From NCBI GenBank assembly GCA_013115135.1, contig JABANP010000288.1, positions 1 through 64,000 of the forward strand: a stretch of 64,000 nt of DNA, written 5' to 3'. Shown here piece after piece: positions 34,001 to 49,000 of the stretch. Position numbers and translations under genes: made by a program. Position 1 is the first letter of the stretch; each line of letters opens with the position of its first letter. The notes under the pieces are model-generated. The model worked only from the letters and a program-made list of their open reading frames with translations, was not told the DNA's origin and did not search any database. This stretch comes from Perkinsus olseni (lineage: Eukaryota; Perkinsozoa; Perkinsida; Perkinsidae).

Positions 34001-37000
34001 GAGACGCTACTGCCGAATCTAGCGAACCCTCTCATGGACACCGAGCTGCCAATGGCCGCCATGTCGATCAACGACAGCTTGAATACGCTGCCTGCTCTAG
34101 CCAGACCGAGGATGGAGATTCCGCTGCCCAACCGAGCAGCGTGTCGTAGTGATAGGCAGCTGCTCATTGAGCCGAAGTCGTAGACGGACAGAGATGAGCC
34201 AAGGTTGCCTAGCATCCTCACCGACAGCGAGCTGCCCAGCGTCGTAGCGTCAAGGACCGATAGGGTGCTACCAAGCTGGCTCTTGTCGAAAACGGACACG
34301 CTGCTGCCGAAACGAGAAAATCCCCGGAGAGATAAAGCGCTGCCCAAGTTAGCGAGGTCGAACATCGAGAGCTTACCGCCGAGACTAGCGAATGACCTCA
34401 GCGATACAGAACTTGATAGCTGTACAGCATCAGCCGCGGACATAATTCCGCCATGCAGAGTCTTAGAAGCAATCGAAAGGGCGCCGCCCAGGCGAGCAGC
34501 CGCACGAAGGGACATGCAGCTGCCTATCATGACGTGGTCCAGGATCGAGGCAACCGCGCCGATCCTAGAATTGGAAACGGCAGAGAAGCTCGACCCAAGC
34601 CGGAAGAGAGCCCTGATGGAGAGGCTGCTCCCAAGATGAGCGAAGTCGAAGACCGACAGCTTCGATCCACACCGTGAAAAAGACCTCAAGGACAAAGAAC
34701 TGCCGAGCTGTGTACCATCGATTGCTGAGAGCTTGTAAACAGAGCCGACTCGAGCGAGGCCGAGAACCGACACTCCACTGCCAAGGCGACCAAATCCTCT
34801 TAGCGATAAAGTGCTGCCGAGGCTAACACAATCTAGAGCAGATACGGTACTGCCAAGCCTCGCGAAGCTCCTCAGAGAGAGGGAGCTACTGAATGACACC
34901 GAGTCGACAACAGATGCCGACGACTGCATGTAGGACTTGCCGTATATCGATATAGACGAGCCCGCTAGAGCGTTAGAGAAGATCGATAAGCCCGATCCAA
35001 GCCTAGCCATAGCGCGGATGGACATACTGCTGCCAATATTTGCCTGGTCAAGCACAGTGAGCTGGGCAGAGAGTGAGGCCTTGGACAACACGGATATTTG
35101 AGACCCTATCTTGGTGCTGCAACGCAGGGAGAGGCTGCTGCCGAGGTGGACAAAGTCGAGAACCGAGAGCTTAGAGCCGAGTCTAGCGAAGCTCCGGAGA
35201 GATAAGGAGCTGCCAAGGATGGCCTCTGCCAGAGTAGAGACTGCGTAGACAGAACCTGTCCGTAGCAGGCCGAGCATAGACACTCCACTACCCAGACGAG
35301 CGAATGACCGTAGGGACAGGGTACTGCCGAACTCTACCTCGTCCAGTACAGAGGAGCGTGCACCGACTCTGGTGAATGAGCGAACCGAGAGTGCGCTTCC
35401 AAAGTGGGCCAAGTCTAGAACAGAAACTTTGCTTCCTAACCGGGCCAAGCTTCTCAACGACAAGGAACTGCCGAAGTGCGCTTGATCTACAGCACTCAAG
35501 CGGCCGCCAAACTGGCCGGAGCTCAACGCCGAGAGGGAGCTGGCGAACCTGGCGAAGCTCCGGAGGGACAGAGAGCTTCCGAGGTTGAGGGAATCCAGAA
35601 CGCTCAGTCGTGACCCAAAGCGGGAGAAGGATCTCAGAGAGAGCGAGCTGCCCATGCTGGTTTGGCTCAGCACTGATAAGGCCGAGCCTAGAGTAGCCCG
35701 CTGTAAGACTGTCACCGTGCTACCCAGCCTTGAAAAGCTGCGCAAAGACAGACTGCTGCCGATCTCTACGTCGTCGATGACCGAGAGTTTGGAGCCCATC
35801 CTTGCGAAGCTGCGCAAGGAGATTGAACTCCCGAGGGTAGCATAGCTGACCAGCGAGATACAAGAGCCCAGCCTCGCCCCATCGAATAGAGAAAACGCGC
35901 TTCCCACGCGAAGGAATGCCCGCATGGACATAGAGCTACCGAGGACCGAGACGTCGAGGACTGAGAGGCTGGAGCCGAATCGGCTGAACGAGCGCAGAGA
36001 CACCGAGCTGCCGAGCGTGATTCGATCCAACACGGAGAGAGATGAACCAGCACGGATGGCAGACAGAATGGACACGGAGCTGCCCAGTCGGCAAGCAGAC
36101 CTCAGAGAGAGGCTGCTGCCCAAAGCCACAGCCTCGATGGCAGAGAGCGATTTACCGATACTTGCCACACCGATAACCGTGAGACCCGATCCAAGTCTAG
36201 CAGCGGAGCGCAACGAGAGAGTGCTGCCGAACGACGACATGTCCAGTACGCTTAGGCGACTGCTGAGGCGCACCCAAGACCTTATGGACAGAGAGCTACC
36301 AAAGGAAGCAAATCCGAGCGAGGAAATAGTACCGCCGCAACGACTCAACGACAGTGCAGATACAGCAGAGCCGAAGCACCCAGAGGTAGCAACAGAAAGG
36401 CTGCTACCTAATCGAGCAAAGCTCCTGAGTGAAAAAGAGCTGCCCAAGGTGACTGCACCGTAGGCTGAGACTGTATAAAGGGACCCCACTCTTGCTACAC
36501 CGGTCACCGACAAAGTACTGCCTAGTCTTGCTAAGCCTCTCAGTGATAGACTACTCGAGAGAAGTCCGTGGTCGAACACGGTCAGAAGGCTGCCAAGACG
36601 AGCAAAGCTCCTCAATGACAGAGAGCTGCCGCATACCGTCTCGCTGAAAGTAGACAAGGTAGCACCGAGTCTGGAAGAGGTAGCAACAGATATCGAGCTA
36701 CCGAGCCTCACCGCAGACCTCACGGACAGGGAGCTGCCGAGTGTAGCCAAGTCAACTGTACTCAGCTTGCTTCCCAGACGGCAGAAGCTCCGGAGCGAGA
36801 GGGAGCTACCGAGGTCAGTCGAGTCAAGCACAGAAATCCTCTCTGAGAGGCGGGTGCTCCCGAGGACAGAGAAACCGCTGCCCAGCCTCGCGAACTGCCT
36901 TAGAGACAGTGAGCTCGCTAGAGACGTAGAGGCTATAACGGACAGTGAGTAGACAGAGCCGCAGCGGAGAAGCGAGGTTACCGAGATGGTGCTGCCGAAT

Positions 37001-40000
37001 CGAGCGAGGCTTCTCACACTCAGAGAACTGCCGATGGATGACAAGTCCCAGAGGCTGACCTTCCCGCCGAGCCTGCTAAAGCTCCTGACGGATAGCGAAC
37101 TACCCAAGCCGACGAGTCCAAGGGCCGACAACGAGTCACCCAGCCGACTGAGGCCGTAGACAGATGCCACGCTGCCCAGCCTAGCGAGACTTCTCAGGGA
37201 TAGAGTGCTACCCAGCAGTACAAAGTCAAGTGCGCTGGACTTGCTTCCTACCCGAGCGAAGCTGCGCAGTGAGAGAGAGCTGCCGACTGCGACATGGTCG
37301 AGCACAGAGGTAGAGGCCCCGAAGGAGGTGCTGGCTAGTATGCTCAGAGCACTGCCGATCTGACCAGACCCGAAGACGGATAGGCTACTGCCGAGACGGG
37401 CAGCTGACCTTAGAGAAAGACTGCTACCAAAGTCCACGGAGGCGATGACGCTCAACTTGTAGACAGATCCCAGACGGGCAAGGCCGAAAGAGGAAACACC
37501 GCTGCCGAGCCGACAAACGCCCCGGAGAGATAGAGTGCTGCCTAGGTTAGCTTGGTCTAGCACTGACACCTTGCTACCGAGGCGAGCGAAGCTCCTCAAA
37601 GACAGCGAACTGCCGAAAGAGGTATCAGCAATCACTGACAGGGCATAGATTGAGCCGACACGGGTCAGACCCTGGACTGAAAGGGAACTGCCCAGCCTGG
37701 CAGCACTCCTAAGGGAGAGAGAGCTGCCGAAGTAGCCGCTGGATATGACGCTGAGTTTATAGATGGAACCGATACGGGCCAACTGGGCTACTGAGCAGGT
37801 ACTGCCTATCCTCACTGCTGCACGGATGGAAAGAGCCGAACCGAAGGAGGCGAAGTTGCAAACACTAGCACAACTGGCCAGCCTGGCGAATGACCGCAAC
37901 GACAGACTACTACCGCAGTGCATGCTGTCGAGAATGCTTGCAGAGCCTCCCAGGCGGCTAGCGCTGCAGATCGAGACGACACTTCCCATACGCGCAAATG
38001 AGCGCAATGACAGGGAGCTACCGAGACCGGTACAGGCTATGACCGAGAGGCTGTACAAGGACCCGACACGAGCCAAGCCGTACACGGACACTCCGCTACC
38101 GCAGCGAGAGACGCTTCGTAGGGAGAGAGAGCTACCAAGAGTTACCATGTCCAGGATCGAGGCGGAGCTGCCAAGCCTAGCAAAAGAGCGTAGAGATAGC
38201 GAACTGCCGAGAGTCGCTTCAGCCAAGACGGAGAGTCCGCAGCCACAGGGGCTGTTGGTGTTACCGAAGACGGATAGCGAGCTACCAATGCGGACCGCAC
38301 TGCGCACAGAGAGACTGCTACTGAGGGTGGTGAAATCGAACACCGACAGGATGCCGCCAAGGCGAGAGAAGCTCCTTAGAGACAGGGAGCTCGAGCAAGC
38401 GGTGGCATCGAGTACGGAGACTGTCCCGCCAAAAAATGACTCGCTGAAGACTGAGAGCGTGCTGCCGATCCTGGCGAAGGAGGCCAGGGAGAGGCTACTG
38501 CCTAGGCTGGTGTAGTCGAATACAGAATGCTTGCCGCCAAGACGAGCGAAACTCCTCAAAGACAGCGAGCTACCGAAGGAGGCAGCACCGAGCGCGGTGA
38601 GCGAGTCACCCAGTCTCGCGGAGGCGCACGTTGATACTGTGCTACCAAGCCTGGCGAAACCACGGAGTGATAGACCGCTGCCGAAGGTAGTTGAGCTGAT
38701 GACCGATAAGTCGTATATCGAGCCAATTCGCGCAAGGCCTGTTACGGACACGCTACTGCCCAGCCTGGCGAAGGCCCTGACAGACAGAGAGCTTCCAAGG
38801 GCGGTACTGTCGAGTACTGATAGATCACTGCCGAGCCTAGCGAAGCTTCTTAACGATAGGGAACTGCCGAGGTTGACTGCCTCGCAGACGGAGACTGCCA
38901 GTAAGGATCCGAACCTCGTTGCCCCGGTCACAGACAGGGAGCTACCAGCTCTTACTGCAGCCCTGACGGATAGAGCACTGCCAAAGGCTGCGAAGTCGAA
39001 CGCGCTGAGCACACTGCCGACTCGTGCGAAGCTGCGCAGAGATAAGCTGCTACCGAGGGCCGAGGAGCCCAACACCGAGCACGAGCTTCCGACTAGGCCA
39101 GACGACTGTACAGAGAGGGTACTGCCCAAGCGCATCATAGACCGGAGTGATAGTGAGCTACTGAGCAAGGCGAAGTCGAATGCAGTAGTAGAGCTTCCCA
39201 GTCTGGCGAAGCTCCTCAGGGACATGCTACTGCCCAGAGCTGTGGCATCCAGGACCGAGACGCTGGCTCCAAGATCAGCGGTTGAGAGAACCGAGACTCC
39301 GCTGCCCAGCCTGGCAAAGCCCCTCAGAGACAGGGAGCTACCGAGAGATGAGCTGGCAATGACCGAGATAGCGTACACTGAGCCGACACGCTGGAGGCCC
39401 TGCACGGAAACGCCGCTTCCAAGACGGAGGCATCCTCGAAGGGACAGAGAGCTGCCCAGGGTTAGGAAGTCAAGTACCGAGAAGGACGATCCGAGCCTGG
39501 AGAAGCTTCGCAAGGATAGGGAACTACCCAAGGACGCCTCTGAGATAACACTGACAGAGTCTCCTAGTTTCAAGTCGGCGAAGACCGACATGGTGCTGCC
39601 GATACGCGACGCTGAACGAAGCGAGAGGCTACTGCCTAGAGCAGTATAGTCAAGGGCACTGGCAGACTTCCCAAGACGCGCGAAGCTGCGCAACGACAGG
39701 GAGCTTCCAAACGACGCTGCTCCGAGAACGGAAAGTCGGTCACTGAAGTATCCCTGCGATAGAGCCGAGACGCTGCTACCAAGTGTGAGACCGGACGACA
39801 CTGACATCGAGCTGCCTATCCTCGCAAAGGACCTCAACGATAGGGCACTTCCCATAGACATGCCAGCGATCACGGAGATCTTGTAGACGGATCCGACTCT
39901 TGCCAAACTAGCAACAGAGATACCACTGCCGAGTCGAGCGAAGCTCCTTAGAGAGAGAGAACTGCCGAAAGCCGAAGTCTCGAGAACGCTTGCAGAGCTA

Positions 40001-43000
40001 CCGAGACGAGCGAAGCTCCGCAGCGACAAGCTGCTGCCGATCGCGGATTGACCCAGGACACTGATGCTGCCGCTGAGCAAGGCTGATGATGCCACAGAGA
40101 TGGAGCTTCCTTGACGAAGTACCGCACGTACCGACAATGAGCTACCGAGGGCGAGGTAGTCCAACACTGATACCGAAGAGCCGAGTCTTGCGAAGCCTCG
40201 AAGAGATAAGCTGCTACCCAGATGGGCCTGACCTATGGTACTCAAGGTCCCCCCGAAGGACCCACTGGCTACCACTGAGAGTCCACTGCCCAGGCGAGCA
40301 AGTGATCTTACTGAGAGAGTGCTACCGAGAGTCGTCGATGCAATAATTGATAGAGCATAGAGCGACCCTAGGCGGACGAGGCCAGTGATAGATACGCCAC
40401 TGCCGAGCCTGGCGAGGGATCTCAAGGACAGCGCGCTACTCAATGATACTGCATCGAAGACGGATGCACTGCCACCGAGCCGACCGAAGCTTCGTAGTGA
40501 CAGAGAGCTCCCCAGATGTGTCTCGGAAACAACTGAGAGCGACTGGCCAATCCTGGAGAAGCCAGCAGCAGATATTGTGCTTCCAATACGCGCCACCGCA
40601 CGTACAGAGAGGGCACTGCCGAGGCAAACCGCGTCCAGTATAGAGAGACGGGAGCCCAGCCGACCAAAGCTGCGCAGGGAGAGTGAGCTACCGAACTGTG
40701 AGCCCTCCAGCACAGACAGTGACGCACCAGATCTGATGAAGGAGAGAGCCGAGATGGCAGAACCAACCTGGGCAGTTCCAGCACTTGACAGGCTGCTCCC
40801 TAGGCGAGCAAAGCTGCGCAGGGACAGGCTGCTACTCAGATGAGTACCATCGATAACGCTGAGCTTGTACACAGAGCCCAATCGAGCAAGGCCGGTCACT
40901 GAGGCAGCACTTCCAAGCCGGGCGAAGGAGCGGAGCGAGAGCGTGCTGCCTAGACTTGCAGCATCAAACACGCTCAGGCGAGAACCAAGGCGACCAAAGC
41001 CGCGGAGGGAGAGGGTGCTACCAATATGGACGTAGCCGACACATGATGCGAGAGATACGGAGCCGAAGCTGGCGACCGAGGCAGTTGATATGGAGCTGCC
41101 GAAGCGCACTGCCGACCTCACCGACAGGCTGCTGCCGAGGCTCGTATAATCTAGAATCGACACCTTGCTGCCGAGCCTAGCGAAAGACCGCAAAGAGAGC
41201 GAGCTCCCGAAGGCCGCACACCCAATCACAGACACCGAGCTCATGGACCCCACAGTTCCCAGTCCAGCCGCGGACACGCCACTGCCGATTCGCGAGAAGG
41301 ACCGCAGTGACAGGGAAGAGCCGCATTGAACAGCATCGAAGAGGGATAGAGGTCCAGCAAAAGAACTCTTCCCACCGGACCCGACTGAGAGGCTGCTGCC
41401 GATCCTCGCAAAGCTTCGGCAGGAAAGGCTGCTACCGAGTGAGGTGTAATCAAAGACCGTAGCCGCACTGCCTAGTCTCGCGAAGGATCGCAGACTTAGA
41501 GAGCTGCCGAATACTCCGGCCGCTATCGTAGACAGCTTGTATACGGAGCCGACTCTGCACAGACCAGCCACGGAGATGCCACTGCCAAGCCTAGCGAAGT
41601 TGCGTAAGGACAAGGAGCTACCGAAGCAGCCAGAGTCAAGCACGCTAGCGCTTGAAGCGAGCCTAGTGAAGGACCTCAATGATAGAGCGCTACCGAAGGC
41701 GACCGAGTCTATCACGGAGAGCTGATCACTTAGTCTAGCGAAGGAGCGCAGGGACAGGGAACTCCCCAAGTGAGCCTCGTCCTGTACAGACAATGAGCCG
41801 CCGAGGCGAGCACCGAGAAGGACGGAGAGACTGCTACCGCATCGAGCTGCCGTCCTGAGCGACAAGGAGCTACCCAGGGCGCACTGGTCCAATACAGTGA
41901 TGCCATCGCCAAGACGAGCGAAGGAACGTAGAGACAGGGAGCTGCCGACCGATGAGTGCCCTATTGCAGAGAGGGCACCACCAAGCAACGATGACCCGAC
42001 AATCGAGGTGAGACTTCCCATTCTTGCCATACTCCGCACCGATAGGGAGCTGCCCAGCGAGACCTGGTCAATAACAGAGACCGAGTAGACTGAGCCAACT
42101 CTCTGCAGTCCAGTGACGGAGAGACCGCTGCCCAGCCGAGCAAAGGCACGCAAGGACAGGGCACTGCCGAGGGAGGTGCAGTCAAGGGCGGAGAGTCGGG
42201 CACCAATGCTCGCTATGTTTCTGATGGAGAGCGTGCTGCCCATGTTGACATAGTCGAGCAGCGACAGCGTGCCGGCGAATCGCGACCTCTCAACGACCGA
42301 CAAGCTGCTTCCACAGCGTAGCAGTGTCCTCACCGAGAGGGAACTACCCAAGGATAGGAAGTCCAGTATCGAGCATCTAGATCCGAGTCTGGCGAAACCA
42401 CGCAGGGAAAGGGAGCTCCCAAGGTGGGCGAAGCTCAGCACCGATGTGCTTCCGGCCAGCCTGCCTGCTGCTAGAACCGACACCGTACTGCCAAGTCGTG
42501 CTACAGCTCTCAAGGACACTGAGCTCCCCAAAGTTGTATAGTCGAGTACCGAGACGCTCCCGCCGAGGGACGACTCACCGTATGCAGAGAGGCAGCTGCC
42601 GAACCGAGAGAATGCTCTCAATGACAGAGCACTGCCCAGAAGGGAGCACTCGAGACCCGAAACTGCACCGGAGAGGCGAGTGAAGCTTCGTAACGAGAGC
42701 GAACTGCCCAGAGCAGCCTCGCCGAGGACGCTGACGGAACTGCCAAAGTTGGCCGAGCCAACGATCGATACGGAGCTGCCGAGACGAACCGCCGAGCGTA
42801 GTGACAACGAGCTGCCCAAGAGAGCACGGCCAATCACACTAGCCGTGGTGATGGAACCGAATCTCGCCACGCCCGTGACAGATAGGCCGCTGCCGAAGCG
42901 TGAGAAGGCCCTCAGGGACAGAGAGCTGCCAAGAGCAGTGCAGTCTAGCACGCTAGCAGCACTACCGAGCCTCGCGAAGCTCCTCAAGGACAGAGAGCTG

Positions 43001-46000
43001 CCTAATGCTACAGCGTCCAGCACGGTGAGGCTGCTTCCTATGCTCGACACAGCGTGTATCGATGCGCTACTCCCGAGCCTGGCAAAGGCACGGATGGACA
43101 TCGAACTGCTGAAGCTGGCGTAGTCCAGAACAGTGGCATAGCTACCAAGCCTCGCCAGGGAGTGAAGGGATAGCGAGCTTCCAATATGAATCTGCTCGAT
43201 CACAGAGAGCCCACCACCGACCACGCCACTACTGAGGAGAGATACGCTGCTGCCCAACCTCGCCAGGGACCTCAATGATAGCGAGCTAGCCAGCTGGGCT
43301 GAGCCGACCACTGATTGGGAGGATCCTAACCTGGAGTAGCCGTAGACGGAGAACGAGCTACCCGTACGAGCCAAGGATCGGAGAGATAGAGAGCTCGCTA
43401 GCTGTGCGGTGTCGAAGACCGAAAGCGTCTGGCCGAGCCTAGCGAAGCTTCGTACAGAGAGGGAGCTACCGAGAACGACCATATCGATGACCGAGGCTCC
43501 TTGAAGCGACCCAAGGCGGGTTAAGCCAGTTACAGAGAGAGAACTACCGAAGCGAGCAAAACCACGGAGGGATAATGAGCTGCTCACCAAGGTACTGTCT
43601 AGGACAGACAGCGCACTGCCAAGTGCTGCGAGGGACTGCGCCGACAATGAGCTGCCCAAACGAGCAACGGATCGAAGGGATAGGGAGCTGGCCAGCAAAG
43701 CGCAGTCGAGGGCGCTGAGGGAACTACCTAGCCGACTGAAGCTCCTCAAGGATAATGAGCTGCCGAACGTGGACGCGCCGACCGTGCTTAGCGAAGCACC
43801 AATCGTGGTACTCGAGGCAGTGGATACGACGCTACCCAGCCTCAAGAAATGGCGCAGCGACAGTGCACTGCCGAGCCTGACTGCATCAAGAACGGATATG
43901 CTGCTGCCAAGCCGACCAGTGTCAAACACAGAAATAGAGCCACCGAGTCGTGCTGCGGTAGATAAAGACAGAGAGCTACCCAGATTTACGTAGTCCAAAG
44001 CAGAAAGGTTACTGCCTAACCGCGCGAAAGATCTCAGTGATAGAGAGCTGCTAAGGGTGTTCATTGCGATCACCGACAGCTGGTACAGTGATCCGATACG
44101 GGCCAGGCCATGTACCGACATACCGCTTCCGAAGCGACCTACTCCTCTGAGAGAAAGAGTGCTTCCAAAAGAGGCTAGGTCCAAAGCCGAGATTGAAGAT
44201 CCGAACCGTGCAGTTGATACCATGGACAGGGCGCTACCCAGCCTGAGCGAACTCCTCAGCGACAACGAACTACCGAGGGCCACGTAGTCCAAGATGGAGA
44301 GCTTGCTACTCATCCTAGCAAAGCTACGCAGGGAGACAGAGCTGCCCAAGCTGCAATACTCGACGAGGGATACGGTGCTTCCCAGCCAGGTTTGCTTGGC
44401 AACACTGAGACCGCTGCCCAGACGAGCCAAGCTGCGGACAGACAGCGAGCTCGAAAGCAACGTGAAGTCCACAACGCTAGCGTAGCTACCCAGTCGGGCA
44501 AAACTACGCAGGGACAGCGAGCTGCCAAAAGCAGTAGAGTCAACAACAGAGAGTGCTAATGACAGTTGTGCTCCAGCGAAGACCGATACTCCGCTGCCAA
44601 ATCGCGTTACAGAGCGGAGGGACAGGGAGCTACCGAAGTGAACCTCATCAATCAAGCTTAGTCCAGCACCGAACCTCGCAGCACTGACTAGAGAGAGACC
44701 GCTCCCGATCCTGAGGAAGTTGCGCAAGGACAAGGCACTGCCAAAGTTGGCCCGGTCCAACACAGAAGTGTGCTGTCCGACTCTGGCGAAGGATTTAAGC
44801 GACAGAGAGCTGGCCAAACTCACGAAGTCTAGTACTGATACCGTGTCGGACAGTCTAGCGAATGACCGGAGAGATAAGGAGCTGCCGAGGGACGCTTGCC
44901 CTATGACACTGAGAGCCGAGCCGAGCATCGCACCTCCCACCAGCGAAGCGCTGCCGCCAACTTTAGCGAAGCACCTCAACGACATTGAGCTTCCCAGTGC
45001 AACATGATCGAGCGCACTTAGGGACAGGCCGAGCCTGGTGAGACCGAACGCTGAGCATCCACTGCCAGCACGATGATAGCTCCTCACGGATAGGGAGCTG
45101 CTGAATTCCGCAGCACCAATGATAGACAGCACAGAGCCCAAGCGGAAGCTGCTCGCTGTCGACAGGGAACTCCCGAGCCGACAGAAACTTCGCAGAGAGA
45201 GGGCACTGCCCAGGCCAACTTGAGATAACACCGAGAGAGATGCACCGTGGTAGGAGCTGGACAGGACTGATAGACCCGAGCCAAATCTGGAGAAGCCTCT
45301 CAGGGACAGGCTGCTTCCCAGATGGCCGCATCCGAGAGCGGAAAGTTGATTGCCTATCCCAAGCCTTGATCCAGCCACCGAGAGAGAGCTGCCGGCTCTG
45401 ATCATGGACCGTAGAGACATAGCGGAGCCACAGTGGATGACATCCAGGGTCGATATCGAACTGCCCAGTCTAGCCAAACCATAGGCTGATATCGCACTCC
45501 CCAGCCTCGAGAAGCACCGCAAGGAGAGAGTGCTACCGAAGTTGGTCGAGGCCAGAGCCGTGAGCGTGCTACCGAGGCGGCAGCGGCACACAACGGAGGC
45601 TGAACTACCGGCACGGAGGAAGTTGCGCAGCGACAGCGAACTGCTCAAAGTGGCGATTTCGATCACACTGAGGGACTTGCCCAACCTTAGACTCTCTCGG
45701 ACGGAGAGGGCACTACCGAACCGAGCAAGATATCTCAAAGACAGACTACTTCCGAGCTCAGTGAAGGACACTACTGATAGCGATCCACTGAGCCTCGCCA
45801 ACGACACCAAGGAAAGTGTGCTGCCAAGCCTTGCGAATTGACGGAGCGATACACAGCTACCTATTTGCCCCATGTCGATTAGGGACAGCCCAGCTCCGAG
45901 GCGAGCGTTGGTAAGAGTGGAGATGCTATCGCCAACCCGTAGGAATGATCGCAGTGATAGGCTGCTTCCAAGGGACGTCATATCAAGGGTACTGAGTGAG

Positions 46001-49000
46001 CTGCCAAGCGCGGAACCAGATTGCACGGACATTGAGCTGCCCATCCGACTGAAGCCTCGTAGCGATAGAGAGGAGGCTAGCTCTGTAGAACCGAGGACGC
46101 TGATTGCATCGCCGAGTCTGGCGCACTCGAATAGGGACACCGAGGACCCCAGGCGAGAGAAGGACCGCAAAGACAGGCTGCTGCCCAGATGACCGTAGCC
46201 GAGGATGGATATACTGTCGCTCAAGCGTGATATGCTTGCTACAGACAGAGTGCTACCGAGGCGGAGGAAGCTGGCGATCGACACGCCATCCTCCATCTCC
46301 AGTACCCCACCGATCGTAGCTGATCCAGCTACCTTGAGGTCTGTCCCAACCGAGACTGAACTGCCTAATCGAGCGAAGGACCTCAGCGACAGAGAGCTAC
46401 CGATGAAGCAACCATCCAATGCCGAGAGCCGATGGCCCAGCTTAGTAGCAGAGTACGCTGAAAGCGTGCTGCCGAATCGAGCAACTTGCCGCAGTGACAG
46501 CGAGCTCGTAAGCATAACTGTGTCGAAGACAGTAAGGCTTGACCCAAGGTTAGCTGTGGCGCTGATACTGAGTTCACTACCGAGCCGCGAGAACGAGCGG
46601 AGGGACAGAGAGCTGCCGAGACTTAGGTAGTCCAAGATCGACAGATCCTTGCCGAGACGCACGCTAGCAACAGAGGATAGCAATGAGCCGATCCGACTGA
46701 AGCTCCTCAAGGAGAGGGACGAGGCTATCATTGAGCAGTCGAAGGCTGATATTGTCGACCCGAGGCGGGCGGTGGCAAGTGTTGATAGGGAGCTACCGAG
46801 GCGAGTGTATGACCTCAGGGAGATGGCACTGCCGAAGCTGACCAGGTCGACTGCGGAACAGCGTTTACCAATGGATATTCCACCGAGAAGGGAAGCTGTC
46901 GACCCCAGGCGTGCGAAGCTCCTGACTGATAGGGAACTGCTCATGTGGACGAAGCTCAAGCAGGAGAGGCTGCTGCCTAGTCTAGTAGAGCTCGACACTG
47001 AGGTATAGCTTCAACCCTGAGCATGGACCTCAAGGACAGGGAGCTGCCCAGGGATACACAGTCCAATGCGGATACTGTGCTAGCCAACCGTGCATAGGAA
47101 GCCAAGGAGAGATTACTGCCGAGTCTTGCGAAAGAGCTCAGAGACAAGGCACTGCCCAGCGATGCAGACGACATTGTCGAGATAGCTTTGCGGAACTGGG
47201 CCGAAGAGAACACGCTCATGACACTCCCAAGGCGAGCAGCACTTCTCAGTGAGAGAGAGCTCCCAAGGGTAGCATAGTCCAAGGCACTGAGCTTCGAGCC
47301 CAACCGAGAAAAGCTGCGCAGAGATAGTGAGCTGCCGAAGTTTGCAGCATTGACCACGGACAGATTAGAGCCAAGACTGGCGAAGCCAAGGGCGGATACT
47401 GAAGACCCTAAGCGTGCCAGACTGCGCAGCGACAGAGAGCTTGCTAAGAGGGATGAGTCTAAGACCGAGCAGGAACCTCCGCAGCGGCCCGTGGACAACG
47501 CTGAGAAGCTGCTTCCCAGTTTTGCTGTGGACCTTAATGACAGAGAGCTTCCCAGGCTAATGTAGTCGAGCGCAGTGACGCTCGACCCCAACCTCGAGAA
47601 TGATCGCAATGACAGAGAGCTGGCAAAGCTGGCCCCTGCAAGCGTCGACAAGGCTGACCCGAGGCTACATCGTGTGAAAGTTGACAGGCTGCTACCGAGC
47701 CTAGCTGCCGACCGAAGCGAGAGGGTCGATCCGAATGCAGCACTGTCAATAAGGCTCATAGAAGATGAGAAGCGTGCCAAACCCAATAGGCTAATACCAC
47801 TGCCTAGCCTAGCCAGGGACCGTAGGGACATCGAGCTGCCAAGACTCGTACAGTCTAACACTGACAGCGTAGTGCTCAGAGATGCTCGACCGAGGACACT
47901 CGCAGATGAGCCGAGGCGGACGAAGCTCCTCAGTGACAGTACACTGGCAAGGTTAACATGGTCTAGTATGGACGTCTTGCTGCCAAGGCGCGAGAAACTC
48001 CTCAACGAGAGGGAGCTGCCCAGCTCGCAACGATCCAAGACCGACACGGAGGATCCACAGGTAGCTACGCTCATCACAGACATGATGCTGCCCAACCTGG
48101 CAATACTCCTCAGTGACAGCGTACTGCCGAAGCTAGCGTAGTCGAGAAGGGTGATTGACTTGCCGAAGCGAGCAAGGCCCGATACACTCAGGCCGCTACC
48201 GAGGCGGGCAGTGCTTCTGAGCGAGACCGAGCTACCGATGTTGACCAAGTCTAGAACGGATAGGTCCGACCAGCATCGGATATGGCTACCCAGCCTACTG
48301 AAGCTCCTCAATGACAATGAGCTACCGACGGTGAGGGAGCCGAGAACTGACATGGAAGAGCCAAGGGCACCACGCTGAGCCACGGAGATCGAGCTGCCGA
48401 GTCTCGTGATTCCTCGAACAGAGAGGGAGCTCCCCAACTGGAGGAAATCCAGGACACTGGCGCTGCTGCCGAGCCTAGCAAAGCTTCTGAGGGACAGTGA
48501 GCTCCCGAGAGATGCCGAGGCCAGTACTGTGAGGCTATCACTGAGTGCCGTATGGCCCACTACAGAGAGTGCGCTGCCATGGCGGAAGAACCCCCGCACA
48601 GAGAGAGAGCTCCCGAGGAGCACCGTGTCCAGGACAGAGGCTTGGCTGCCTAGTCTACCAAAGGACCGTAGGGATAGAGAGCTGCCAAAGGTAACCTGCT
48701 CTAAGACAGTTAGCTCGCTACCGTATCTTGTAAAAGAGCGTACTGATAGAGAGCTACCGAGGGTCGTGGCAGCGAGGACGGAGATGGAGGACCCCAATAG
48801 ACTTGCACCATATACTGAGGCGCTGCTACCGAACTTTGCCATGGCTCGCAAGGACAGTGTGCTGCCTAGGCTCATCATGTTGAAGACGCTGACCGTCGAT
48901 CCGAAGCCAGCTATACCAGCTATGGAGTAGGTGCTGCCTAGACGGGCGAAGCTACGTAGAGAGCATGAGCTCCCTAGAGCCAACGACTCCAGTGCCGAAA

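Noticed and set aside
46977..47042. An intron or a natural gene boundary between two giant proteins
   Set aside because: No GT-AG pair fits, and adding one base restores the repeat register perfectly on both sides.
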